Shown here piece after piece: positions 1 through 7,562 of a DNA stretch of 24,891 nt. Source of the stretch: JANXSS01 sp025356535. GTDB lineage: Bacteria > Pseudomonadota > Gammaproteobacteria > Burkholderiales > Burkholderiaceae_D. The stretch spans positions 1 to 24,891 of the forward strand of contig JAYUMU010000034.1 of assembly GCA_043762325.1 (NCBI GenBank). Reading direction: 5' to 3'. Position numbers and translations under genes: made by a program. The stretch's first letter is position 1. Every line of letters starts with the position of its first letter. The notes beneath the pieces are model-generated. The model did no database searches and was not told the DNA's origin. It saw only the letters and a program-made list of their open reading frames with translations.

Positions 1-388
1 ACGCCGCATGCGCGATCACCAGCGCCTGCATGGTCAGGCTGTTTTCTTCCATCAGGTAGGCGATGCAGGGATTGGAATTGATGACGATTTCATAGGCCAG
101 TCCCATCTGGCCGCGCTTGTAGCTTTTTTCGGTCGACAGGAAATGCTTGCCGAACGACCAGTGGTTGTAGGACACCGGCATGCCCACCGATGCGTAGGCA
201 TCCATCATCTGCTCGGCGGTGATGATCTCGAGCTGGTTCGGATAGGTATCGAGACCGAAGTTCTCGGCCACCCGGCGGATTTCGGCATGCGCCTGCTCGA
301 TCAGGTCGAACGTCCATTCCGACTGGTCGGGCAGGCGCGTCGGCGCCTGTCCCGGTACCGGCGCTGCACTCTGTAGATAAGTGGTCAT
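1..388 (-). CDS. spoVR: SpoVR family protein, N-terminal part (cut by window edge)
   Basis: About 129 N-terminal residues of a SpoVR/YcgB-family protein are visible; the rest lies beyond position 1. The translation begins MTTYLQSAAP and contains the family-typical block NHWSFGKHFLSTEKSY followed by KRGQMGLAYEIVINSNP and the segment EENSLTMQALVIAHAA. The ATG at 388-386 is preceded by a GAGG about nine bases upstream. It is the third gene of a leftward trio behind prkA and yeaH, 29 nt after the yeaH stop, the same order as yeaG-yeaH with ycgB-like genes in other proteobacteria. The family is named after a Bacillus spore cortex protein, but in Gram-negatives it belongs to a stationary-phase/stress kinase module of unknown biochemistry. 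Family assignment is firm; the exact role is unknown. Confidence 0.93.
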   Translation of the reverse strand, partial: MTTYLQSAAPVPGQAPTRLPDQSEWTFDLIEQAHAEIRRVAENFGLDTYPNQLEIITAEQMMDAYASVGMPVSYNHWSFGKHFLSTEKSYKRGQMGLAYEIVINSNPCIAYLMEENSLTMQALVIAHAA

Positions 389-417
389 CGTGGCTGCCTC
401 GCTTTCTGCGTACCGCT

Positions 418-1683
418 CTACTTCGGCTGTTTCTTGAACAGTCCCCGAAACACCGGATAGATATCCGAGGGCGACTCGATCTTCTGCATGGCGAAATGCG
501 GATGATGGTCCAGCACCTGCGTGTACTCCTGCCACAGGTTCTGCGGCTCGCCGTCGGTGATTTCCACGTAGGCGTAATACTGCACGGCCTGCATGACGCT
601 GTTGATCATCAACTGCCGGCACAACACGGAATCATTGTCCCAGTTGTCGCCGTCGGAGGCTTGCGCCACATAACTGTTCCAGTCGCTGCTCGGATAGCGT
701 TCGTGCATGACCTTCATCAGCAGATGCAGGGCCGACGACACCACCGTGCCGCCGGACTCGCGCGAATGAAAGAATTCATGCTCGTCGACTTCGGAAGCCG
801 AAGTGTGATGGCGAATGAAGACGACTTCGATCTTGTCGTAGGCGCGCGTCAAAAACAGGTACAGCAAGATGAAGAAACGCTTGGCGGTTTCCTTCTTGCT
901 CTCGTCCATCGAGCCGGAGACGTCCAGGATGCAGAACATCACCGCCTGGCTGGACGGCTTCGGCACCTTGATGCGATTGCTGTAGCGCAGATCGAACGGA
1001 TCGATGAACGGTATCGCATTGATGCGGGTGCGCAGCGAATGGATCTCGGCTTTCAATCGCACCACATGCGGATCGTTTTCCGGCGACTTCAACAGCAGCG
1101 TCGCCAGTTCCTCTTCCGCTTCGACGAGGCGCCGGCGCGAACCGCTGCCGACCGCAATGCGCCGGCCGAGTGCGCCACGCAACGAGCGCAACACGTGGAT
1201 GTTGGAATTCGTGCCGGAGGTGTTGTAGCCGGCGCGCTGGTTGCGATATTCCGACGTGGATGTGAGCTGCGTCTTGATCATGTTCGGCAGTTCGAGATCC
1301 TCGAAGAAGTAATTCATGAATTCTTCGCGGGTCAACTCGAAAGCGAAATCATCCTGGTTGCTCTGCTCGCTATTGCCGGCCTTGCCGCGGCCGCTCCCGG
1401 CGCCGCTTTTCGGACGCTGGACGCGGTCGCCTTTCAGGTATTCCGAATTTCCCGGCAATACCTTTTCCCACACACCGCCACTGGTGTGACCGAAGCTCGG
1501 TTCGCTGGTGTCCTTCACCGGAATCGAAATCTTTTCACCGCTTTCGATATCGGTGATCGAACGCCCCTTGATGGCGCGCGTTACCGCATCCTTGATCTGA
1601 CCCTTGTGACGTTGCAAAAACCGTTCACGGTTGATCGCGGACTTGTTCTTGCCTTGCAGTCGCCGGTCGATAAGATATGACAA
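418..1683 (-). CDS. yeaH: YeaH/DUF444 family protein (VWA-like domain), TTG start
   Basis: A 421-residue DUF444 protein closely resembling E. coli YeaH in length and in co-linear motifs. The N-terminal block SYLIDRRLQGKNKSAINRER matches the family start. A von Willebrand A-like metal-binding motif DVSGSMDES lies in the second half, followed by YIRHHT-like and DEHEFF segments and an AQASDGDNW block. The frame stays open 19 codons further upstream, but the likely start is the TTG at 1683-1681. It has a perfect AGGAGG (1693-1688, minus strand) four bases upstream, and the conserved family sequence begins exactly there. The gene sits between prkA and spoVR. The family works with the PrkA kinase in E. 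coli stress responses; molecular function is not established. Confidence 0.95.
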   Translation of the reverse strand: MSYLIDRRLQGKNKSAINRERFLQRHKGQIKDAVTRAIKGRSITDIESGEKISIPVKDTSEPSFGHTSGGVWEKVLPGNSEYLKGDRVQRPKSGAGSGRGKAGNSEQSNQDDFAFELTREEFMNYFFEDLELPNMIKTQLTSTSEYRNQRAGYNTSGTNSNIHVLRSLRGALGRRIAVGSGSRRRLVEAEEELATLLLKSPENDPHVVRLKAEIHSLRTRINAIPFIDPFDLRYSNRIKVPKPSSQAVMFCILDVSGSMDESKKETAKRFFILLYLFLTRAYDKIEVVFIRHHTSASEVDEHEFFHSRESGGTVVSSALHLLMKVMHERYPSSDWNSYVAQASDGDNWDNDSVLCRQLMINSVMQAVQYYAYVEITDGEPQNLWQEYTQVLDHHPHFAMQKIESPSDIYPVFRGLFKKQPK

Positions 1684-1698
1684 ATTGCCTCCTGCCCG

Positions 1699-1800
1699 TA
1701 TTTGGCCTGGCGCCGGATTGCCCCCGGCGCCGCACCACACCCGCGCTCCCTTCAGTTCGTATCATCACCTGCGCTTGCCCGGGCGCATGCGCCCGGTGGT
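1699..1800 (-). other. Two GC-rich stem-loops in the prkA-yeaH spacer
   Basis: The 130-nt spacer between prkA and yeaH holds two strong inverted repeats. One is a perfect 18-bp self-complementary sequence at 1779-1796 (CCGGGCGCATGCGCCCGG), a 7-bp stem with a CATG loop. The other at 1709-1731 pairs GGCGCCGG with CCGGCGCC across a 7-nt loop, 16 nt before the yeaH Shine-Dalgarno. Neither is followed by a T-run on the minus strand, so they do not look like intrinsic terminators. An mRNA processing or stability element that unbalances prkA and yeaH expression is a reasonable inference. Confidence 0.5.
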
Positions 1801-1813
1801 GCAGCATCCCGCC

Positions 1814-3736
1814 TCAGGATGACTTGCGCACGCGCAGGTACCATTCGCACAGCAGTCGCACCTGCTTAGGCGTGTAACCCTTCTCCACCATGCGGGCGAC
1901 GAACTCCTGATGCTTGTGCGCGTCATCTGCGCTGGCCTTGGCATTGAATGAAATTACCGGCAGCAGTTCTTCAGTGTTGGAGAACATTTTCTTTTCGATG
2001 ACGGTGCGCAGTTTTTCATAACTGGTCCAGGCCGGATTCTTGCCCGCATTGTGCGCCCGTGCCCGCAACACGAAATTGACGATCTCGTTGCGGAAATCCT
2101 TCGGGTTCGAAATGCCGGCCGGTTTCTCGATCTTTTCCAGTTCGTTGTTCAGCGCATTGCGGTCGAAACTCTCGCCGGTGTCCGGATCGCGGAATTCCTG
2201 GTCCTGGATCCAGAAGTCGGCAAAGGTGACGTAGCGGTCGAAGATGTTCTGACCGTACTCCGAATAGCTTTCCAGGTAAGCGGTCTGGATCTCCTTTCCG
2301 ATGAATTCGACGTAACGCTGCGCCAGGTATTCCTTTATGTACGCATAATATTTTTGTTCGGTTTCAGCCGGAAACTGCTCGCGCTCGATCTGCTGCTCCA
2401 GCACATACAGCAGGTGCACCGGATTTGCCGCCACTTCGGTATTGTCGAAGTTGAAGACCTTCGACAGGATCTTGAAGGCGAAGCGGGTCGACAGGCCGTT
2501 CATGCCTTCGTCGACGCCGGCATAGTCGCTGTATTCGTGCATCGACTTCGCCTTCGGATCGGTATCCTTCAGGTTCTCGCCGTCGTAGACCTGCATCTTG
2601 GAGAAAATGCTGGAGTTTTCCGGCTCCTTCAGGCGCGAGAGAATGGCGAACTGCGCCATCATCTTCATCGTGCCCGGCGCGCAGGATGCCTGCGACAAGG
2701 AGGAGTTGCGCAGCAGCTTGTCGTAGATCTTGATCTCGTCGGACACGCGCAGGCAATACGGCACCTTGACGATGTAGATCCGGTCGAGGAAGGCTTCATT
2801 GTTCTTGTTGTTGCGGAAGGTCTTCCATTCGGACTCGTTCGAGTGCGCCAGGATCACGCCGTCGAACGGTATCGCGCCGAAACCTTCGGTGCCCTTGAAG
2901 TTGCCTTCCTGCGTGGCGGTCAGCAGCGGATGCAGCACCTTGATCGGCGCCTTGAACATCTCGACGAATTCCATCAGGCCCTGGTTGGCCAGGCACAGGC
3001 CGCCGGAATAGCTGTAGGCGTCCGGATCGTCCTGCGAATATTCCTCGAGCTTCCTGATGTCGACCTTGCCGACCAGGGAAGAAATGTCCTGGTTGTTTTC
3101 GTCGCCCGGCTCGGTCTTGGAAATCGCGATCTGTTTCAGGATCGAGGGATAGCGCTTGACCACCCGGAACTGGTTGATGTCGCCGTTGAATTCATGCAGC
3201 CGCTTGACCGCCCACGGACTTGGAATCGTGCGCAGGTAGCGGCGCGGTATGCCGTAGTCTTCTTCCAGGATGGAGCCGTCTTCGAGTTCATTGAACAGGC
3301 CAAGCGGCGACTCGTTGACCGGCGAACCCTTGATCGAATAGAACGGAATGTGTTCCATCAGCGACTTGAGCTTTTCGGCAATGGACGACTTGCCGCCGCC
3401 CACCGGCCCCAGCAGATACAGGATCTGCTTGCGTTCTTCCAGGCCCTGCGCCGCATGACGAAAGTAAGCAACGACCTGCTCGATGACTTCCTCGGTGCCG
3501 TAGAACTCGCGAAACGCCGGATAGATCTTGATGACCTTGTTGGCGAAGATGCGCGAGAGGCGCGAATCGTGACGGGTATCGACCAGTTCCGGGTCGCCGA
3601 TTGCAGCGAGCATGCGCTCGGCGGCGCTCGCATAGGCGATCCGGTCCTTCTTGCAAATCTCCAGGTATTCCTGGAGCGAATATTCTTCTTCCCGGGTACG
3701 TTCGTACCGTGCTGCATAGTTATCAAAAATCTTCAT
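1814..3736 (-). CDS. prkA: PrkA family serine protein kinase
   Basis: A 640-residue protein of the PrkA/YeaG family (E. coli YeaG is of nearly the same length). It starts MKIFDNYAARYERTREEEYS. The N-terminal AAA-like part carries a Walker A loop GPVGGGKSS around residue 110, and a YSIKGSPVNESPLGL block follows. Further on are the conserved VILAHSNESEW and DRIYIVKVPYCLRVSDEI segments, and then the C-terminal PrkA domain. The ATG at 3736-3734 is preceded by AGGA about ten bases upstream. It is the first gene of the leftward prkA-yeaH-spoVR set. In E. coli, YeaG is associated with nitrogen starvation and stationary-phase stress; substrates in this organism are unknown. Confidence 0.96.
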   Translation of the reverse strand: MKIFDNYAARYERTREEEYSLQEYLEICKKDRIAYASAAERMLAAIGDPELVDTRHDSRLSRIFANKVIKIYPAFREFYGTEEVIEQVVAYFRHAAQGLEERKQILYLLGPVGGGKSSIAEKLKSLMEHIPFYSIKGSPVNESPLGLFNELEDGSILEEDYGIPRRYLRTIPSPWAVKRLHEFNGDINQFRVVKRYPSILKQIAISKTEPGDENNQDISSLVGKVDIRKLEEYSQDDPDAYSYSGGLCLANQGLMEFVEMFKAPIKVLHPLLTATQEGNFKGTEGFGAIPFDGVILAHSNESEWKTFRNNKNNEAFLDRIYIVKVPYCLRVSDEIKIYDKLLRNSSLSQASCAPGTMKMMAQFAILSRLKEPENSSIFSKMQVYDGENLKDTDPKAKSMHEYSDYAGVDEGMNGLSTRFAFKILSKVFNFDNTEVAANPVHLLYVLEQQIEREQFPAETEQKYYAYIKEYLAQRYVEFIGKEIQTAYLESYSEYGQNIFDRYVTFADFWIQDQEFRDPDTGESFDRNALNNELEKIEKPAGISNPKDFRNEIVNFVLRARAHNAGKNPAWTSYEKLRTVIEKKMFSNTEELLPVISFNAKASADDAHKHQEFVARMVEKGYTPKQVRLLCEWYLRVRKSS

Positions 3737-4263
3737 GTGGACATGTCCTATGAGTTGACTTGACGATCACTGGCAGTCGCAGTTCGCGATGGAATTTGCT
3801 GCCAACATTTCCACCTTGCAAGGAAATAATACGCGCAATTTTTTGATGTCGGTGCGCATATTGTGCGACAAAACTTTTTAAACTGCAGACATGCCACAGT
3901 GTTGCAGAACCATCCAGCAATGCACGCCGTTCATCGTTACCTGATGTAACCAACATTGTTGAAAAACACTAGTTGCTTCAGGCATCAATACGTTGTTTTT
4001 AAGACAGTGACTGCGTTTTACGGGCATATCTCCGGCTCGTTCAAAATCGCCTCACCAGTTAAGAGCAGTAAATGCACCGGTTTGTTCATATTACTGACGC
4101 GGTCGTCGGCAATAGCGTTGACCCCGCCTGAAAATTTTCTTGCGGCGCGCAACGGTCACTGTTGCGCCTGTGGCAGAATGCAGGCCCTTTCGTGCGCACG
4201 ACGCCCGCCTCGTACACGACCCTGGCAGTCGCCAATTACCAACCTGCAAGTCTTCGCAAACCA
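3737..4263. other. Long intergenic region between divergent prkA and SET-domain gene
   Basis: This 527-bp non-coding stretch is noticeably more AT-rich than its flanks between about 3780 and 4140. It must hold the promoters of the prkA operon (leftward) and the SET-domain gene (rightward). I could not assign a convincing -35/-10 pair or sigma-54 site on either strand. A short inverted repeat GTTAC-N5-GTAAC lies at 3936-3950 and could be an operator. Short open frames inside it have no ribosome-binding site or recognisable protein, and I do not call them genes. Confidence 0.5.
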
Positions 4264-4755
4264 ATGACCGCTTCCTCCGCTGCCATGCCATCCGATAGTG
4301 AAAGCTTTTGCCGCGTCAAGAATTCGACGATTCACGGCCGCGGCGTATTCGCTCGTCGCAAGATCCGGGCCGGTACCCTCCTGATGGAATATCTTGGCAA
4401 GCACATCAGCTACGAGCAGGCATGCGACGACCTGGCCGCGCGCGAGGATGACTCGAACCACACCTTTCTGTTCAGCCTGGAGGACGGCAGCATCATCGAT
4501 GGCGGGCGCGACGGCAACGACGCGCGCTGGTTCAACCACTGTTGCGAACCGAATTGCGAAGCGCGCGAAGTCGACGGCCGCATCTTCATCCATGCCCTGC
4601 GCGACATCGCCCGCGGCGAGGAGCTGAACTACGACTATGGCCTGGTGCTCGACGCGCGCTACACACCGGCCGTCAAGCGCGCCTATGAATGTCGCTGCGG
4701 CGCACCAGGTTGCCGCAAGACCATGCTGGCGCCGAAGAAACGCCGGCGCGCCTGA
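4264..4755 (+). CDS. SET domain-containing protein (putative lysine methyltransferase)
   Basis: A 163-residue protein made almost wholly of a SET domain. The first motif is IHGRGVFARRKI near residue 20. The catalytic NHSCxPN motif appears as RWFNHCCEPNCEA, with Cys in place of the usual Ser. It is followed by ELNYDYG, which supplies the catalytic tyrosine. A post-SET zinc-type cysteine cluster ECRCGAPGCRKTM follows, and the tail is basic (PKKRRRA). Known SET proteins transfer methyl groups from S-adenosylmethionine to protein lysines; the target here is unknown. The start is uncertain. The ATG at 4264 is chosen, a second ATG is at 4285, the frame stays open to a TTG at 4162, and none has a clear Shine-Dalgarno. 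It converges on the Hsp70 gene downstream. Confidence 0.9.
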   Translation: MTASSAAMPSDSESFCRVKNSTIHGRGVFARRKIRAGTLLMEYLGKHISYEQACDDLAAREDDSNHTFLFSLEDGSIIDGGRDGNDARWFNHCCEPNCEAREVDGRIFIHALRDIARGEELNYDYGLVLDARYTPAVKRAYECRCGAPGCRKTMLAPKKRRRA

Positions 4756-4860
4756 ACGCACCGGGGCCAAAGACAACCGCCCCGCCTGCGCCCGCGATGG
4801 TTCATTTCCCGTCCGGCCGCATCACCGGCAATCGGCATCGCCTTGCCAGGGGTGCCGCGT

Positions 4861-6111
4861 TCAGCCGAACTTGCGCGCCGCATCCAGCGCCAGGCCGGCG
4901 CCGATGCTGCCGAACAGGTCGCCCTCGACACGACGTGCTGCCGGCAGGAGGGCGCCTATACGTTCGCGCAACACCGGCATGCCGCTGGCGCCGCCGGTGA
5001 TGAAGACGGTGTCGACGGCTGCGCGGTCGATGCCGGCATCCTGCAGCAGGCCGGTCACGGTATCCTCGATGCGGCCGACGAGATGGTCGACTGCCTGGTT
5101 GAAGCCGGCCTGGCTCAACTGCAACGTTGGCGCACCGGCCAGGCGTTCCAGCGGCAGCGCGACCTGCTGCGCATCCGACAGCGCGATCTTGCCTTCCTCG
5201 ATGCGGATTGCCAGCCAGTGGCCGGCGCGCTGGCGCACCAGGTCGAGCAGGCGTTCGAGCTCCTCGCGCCGGGCGGCGTCCTGCAGCACGCCCTGCAACT
5301 GCGTCCAGGTCCTTTGCGTGTAGGCCAGGTTGATGGTGTGCCAGGTTGCAAGGTTAAAGAAATAACTCGACGGCACCTCGCTGCCGTTCTTCAGGTGCGA
5401 CCCCATGCCCAGTAGCGGCATGGCGGCCGACAGGCTCAGGTACTTGTCGAAATCGGTGCCGCCGATGTGCACGCCGGACGCCGCCAGGATATCGTCGCGC
5501 CGCTCCACCGCAGCAGCCCGCGCAGGCGAGAGCCGCACCAGCGAAAAGTCGGAGGTGCCGCCGCCGATGTCGGCCACCAGCACCAGTTCTTCGGCGCCGA
5601 TGGTCGACTCGTAGTCGAAGGCTGCCGCAATCGGCTCGTACTGGAAGTCGATATGCCGGAAACCGACCGAATGGGCGATCTCGGCCAGGGTGTCTTCTGC
5701 CAACCGGTCGGCGGCCGCATCGCCGTCGATGAAATGCACCGGCCGGCCGATGACGGCACTGTCGAAGCTGCGTCCGGCCGCCTGCTCCGCGCGGCGCTTC
5801 AATTCGGCATGAAACTGCGCCAGCAGGCTGCGAAACGGCAGGGCATGGCCCATGACCTCGGTCTGGCCATCGATCAGGGCGGTGCCGAGCAGGCTCTTGA
5901 GGGAACGCATCAGGCGGCCCTCGTTGCCCGCCAGGTAATTCGCCAGCGCGGCGCGGCCGAAATAGGCGGTGTTTTCATCGGCATTGAAAAACACTGCCGA
6001 TGGCAAGGTCGGCTTGCCGTCTTCCAGCGCCAGCAGGGGGGCGCAGCCCGGCCGGCTCCAGCCGACGGTGGAGTTGGAGGTGCCGAAATCGACACCGCAT
6101 GCATTTGCCAT
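4861..6111 (-). CDS. Hsp70 family protein, YegD-like (ATPase domain only)
   Basis: A 416-residue actin-fold ATPase resembling E. coli YegD. The nucleotide-binding motifs are all present. Phosphate-1 is GVDFGTSNSTVGW at the N terminus, phosphate-2 is VADIGGGTSDFSLV near residue 190, and the adenosine motif is FITGGASGMPVL near residue 375. IGRPVHF and QYEPIAAAFDYES blocks also match YegD. The length leaves no room for the beta-sandwich substrate-binding domain and lid of DnaK, so it is a stand-alone Hsp70-like ATPase. The frame opens one codon earlier with TTG, but the ATG at 6111 sits eight bases behind a GAGG and is preferred. The physiological client is unknown. It is transcribed divergently from the sensor kinase. 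Confidence 0.92.
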   Translation of the reverse strand: MANACGVDFGTSNSTVGWSRPGCAPLLALEDGKPTLPSAVFFNADENTAYFGRAALANYLAGNEGRLMRSLKSLLGTALIDGQTEVMGHALPFRSLLAQFHAELKRRAEQAAGRSFDSAVIGRPVHFIDGDAAADRLAEDTLAEIAHSVGFRHIDFQYEPIAAAFDYESTIGAEELVLVADIGGGTSDFSLVRLSPARAAAVERRDDILAASGVHIGGTDFDKYLSLSAAMPLLGMGSHLKNGSEVPSSYFFNLATWHTINLAYTQRTWTQLQGVLQDAARREELERLLDLVRQRAGHWLAIRIEEGKIALSDAQQVALPLERLAGAPTLQLSQAGFNQAVDHLVGRIEDTVTGLLQDAGIDRAAVDTVFITGGASGMPVLRERIGALLPAARRVEGDLFGSIGAGLALDAARKFG

Positions 6112-6168
6112 CAAAAGGTCCTCGAATTGCTTGCTAGGGGTTTGGTGCGGGAACGGCCGCCATGATAT

Positions 6169-6213
6169 GTCACTGCAGTCACGACAGTCACTGCAGGCAT
6201 GCTGCGCATGCGC
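6169..6213. repeat. Three 9-bp direct repeats plus a 10-bp palindrome (candidate operator)
   Basis: Between the divergent Hsp70 and sensor-kinase genes are three head-to-tail 9-mers at 6169-6195: GTCACTGCA, GTCACGACA, GTCACTGCA. All three share a GTCAC core at exact 9-bp spacing. They are followed by GCATGC (6197-6202) and a perfect palindrome GCGCATGCGC (6204-6213). Location and periodicity suggest a binding site for a transcription regulator acting on one or both divergent genes. That is inference, and no regulator can be named. Confidence 0.45.
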
Positions 6214-6325
6214 ATTTTGAAGGCTGTTTGCTTATGGTAGTCTGCGCACAGCCGGCGTCTGGCGCGTTGATGGCGTGTCGATCGTATCCCACTCTTGCCT
6301 TGCATTTTCATATCCAGGAGCTGTT

Positions 6326-7426
6326 GTGTCTGCCAGCGACCATGATCCCCTGACTGTCAGCGCCCTGCTCATTGCTGTCAGCGACAATACCAACGACCTG
6401 ATCTTCGTGAAGGATCGGGATGGCGCGCTGCTGTATGCAAATCCGGCCGCGCTGAAGGCGCTTGGCAAGACTTGCGAACAGGCGCTGCACCGCACCAGCA
6501 GCGAACTGCTTGCCGACGCCGAAGAAGCCGTACGCGTCGATGATGACGACCGCCTGGTCATGACTGAAGGCAAATCACGCTGCATCGAACAGACCGTGCG
6601 CATGCATCACGGCGTGCACACCTATTCGACCACCAAGTCGCCCTGGTTCGATGCCGACGGACAGTTGATGGGCGTGGTTGGCATCAGCACCGACATCACC
6701 GCGCGCAAGGCCGCCGAGGATTCGCTGCGCCAGCGCGAACTGCAGCTCGAAGCCACGATCGCCGAGCGCACCGCCGCCCTGCGCGAGCTGACCAACCACA
6801 TCGAAAACATCCGCGAGGAAGAAAAGCGGGCCATCGCACGCGAACTGCACGACGACATGGGCGCCACGCTGACTTCGCTGTCGATGCATCTGCAAGGCGC
6901 CTACGGACTGTTTCCGGAAGATGAAAAGTGGCGCCATCGCAAGGCGAAGATACAGTCGCTGCTCACCGAAGTCGTTGCCAGCACGCGACGCATGCAGACC
7001 CGGCTGCGCCCCACCATGCTCGACCTGTTTGGCCTGAAGACGGCCATTGGCGACCTGATCGTGGAGTTCGGCGAACAGTCCGGCCTGGTTTGCCGGCTCA
7101 GCCTGCCGGACGAAGACCTGCCCGCCGATCCGAAGCTCGATATCGCCCTGTACCGGATGCTGCAGGAAATCCTCAACAATGTCGCCAAACACGCCGGTGC
7201 GACCCGCGTCGACATCATTCTCGACATCGATGAGGAGCAGCTGGCGCTGACGGTGCGCGACGACGGCGTCGGCATCGACGAGCACCGCGTGCGCAACACC
7301 ACCACCTACGGTCTGCGCGGCCTGCGCGAGCGCGCCGCCTTCCTGGGCGGTCACATCAATATCCGCAGCACCGGCGGCGGCACCGCGGTGGCAATCCGGA
7401 TTCCGCTGAGCGCACCGGCGCCCTGA
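6326..7426 (+). CDS. Cytoplasmic PAS-domain sensor histidine kinase, NarL/HisKA_3 class
   Basis: A 366-residue histidine kinase without membrane segments. Residues about 10-130 form a PAS sensor domain (DLIFVKDRDGALLYANPAAL, ending GVVGISTDITARKAAE). A short coiled coil (LRQRELQLEATIAERTAALR) leads to the HisKA_3 dimerisation domain, whose phosphoacceptor is H175 in IARELHDDMGATL. The HATPase_c domain follows, with an N-box EILNNVAKHAG and a G-box DDGVGID. The GTG at 6326 is chosen because a CCAGGAG ends five bases before it; the frame is open further upstream. Kinases of this class phosphorylate LuxR-type response regulators, but no regulator gene is adjacent, so the partner is elsewhere. 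Confidence 0.93.
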   Translation: MSASDHDPLTVSALLIAVSDNTNDLIFVKDRDGALLYANPAALKALGKTCEQALHRTSSELLADAEEAVRVDDDDRLVMTEGKSRCIEQTVRMHHGVHTYSTTKSPWFDADGQLMGVVGISTDITARKAAEDSLRQRELQLEATIAERTAALRELTNHIENIREEEKRAIARELHDDMGATLTSLSMHLQGAYGLFPEDEKWRHRKAKIQSLLTEVVASTRRMQTRLRPTMLDLFGLKTAIGDLIVEFGEQSGLVCRLSLPDEDLPADPKLDIALYRMLQEILNNVAKHAGATRVDIILDIDEEQLALTVRDDGVGIDEHRVRNTTTYGLRGLRERAAFLGGHINIRSTGGGTAVAIRIPLSAPAP

Positions 7427-7562
7427 CGATCCGGGTCCGATCCCGCAGCCCGGCCGACCGGACCGCCTATGCGCGCCAGGCACCGTACCCCCGGCGCCGG
7501 ATCGTGAGAACATTTGCCCCTGCCTATCTTTTCTTAAACAAAATTTTTTACCTGAAAGCTGC

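Noticed and set aside
1779..1796. Intrinsic terminator after prkA
   Set aside because: The perfect palindrome is not followed by a T-run on the minus strand and the downstream genes belong to the same functional unit.
2051..3763. 570-codon open frame on the plus strand opposite prkA
   Set aside because: It mirrors the prkA coding frame in GC-rich DNA, shows no recognisable domain, and has biased composition typical of antisense shadows.
3956..4267. 103-codon plus-strand open frame in the prkA-SET gap
   Set aside because: No Shine-Dalgarno, no recognisable protein features, and composition changes along its length; treated as non-coding.
6217..6238. Sigma-70 promoter TTGAAG / TATGGT before the sensor kinase
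   Set aside because: The hexamers are only 10 bp apart, too close for a functional promoter.
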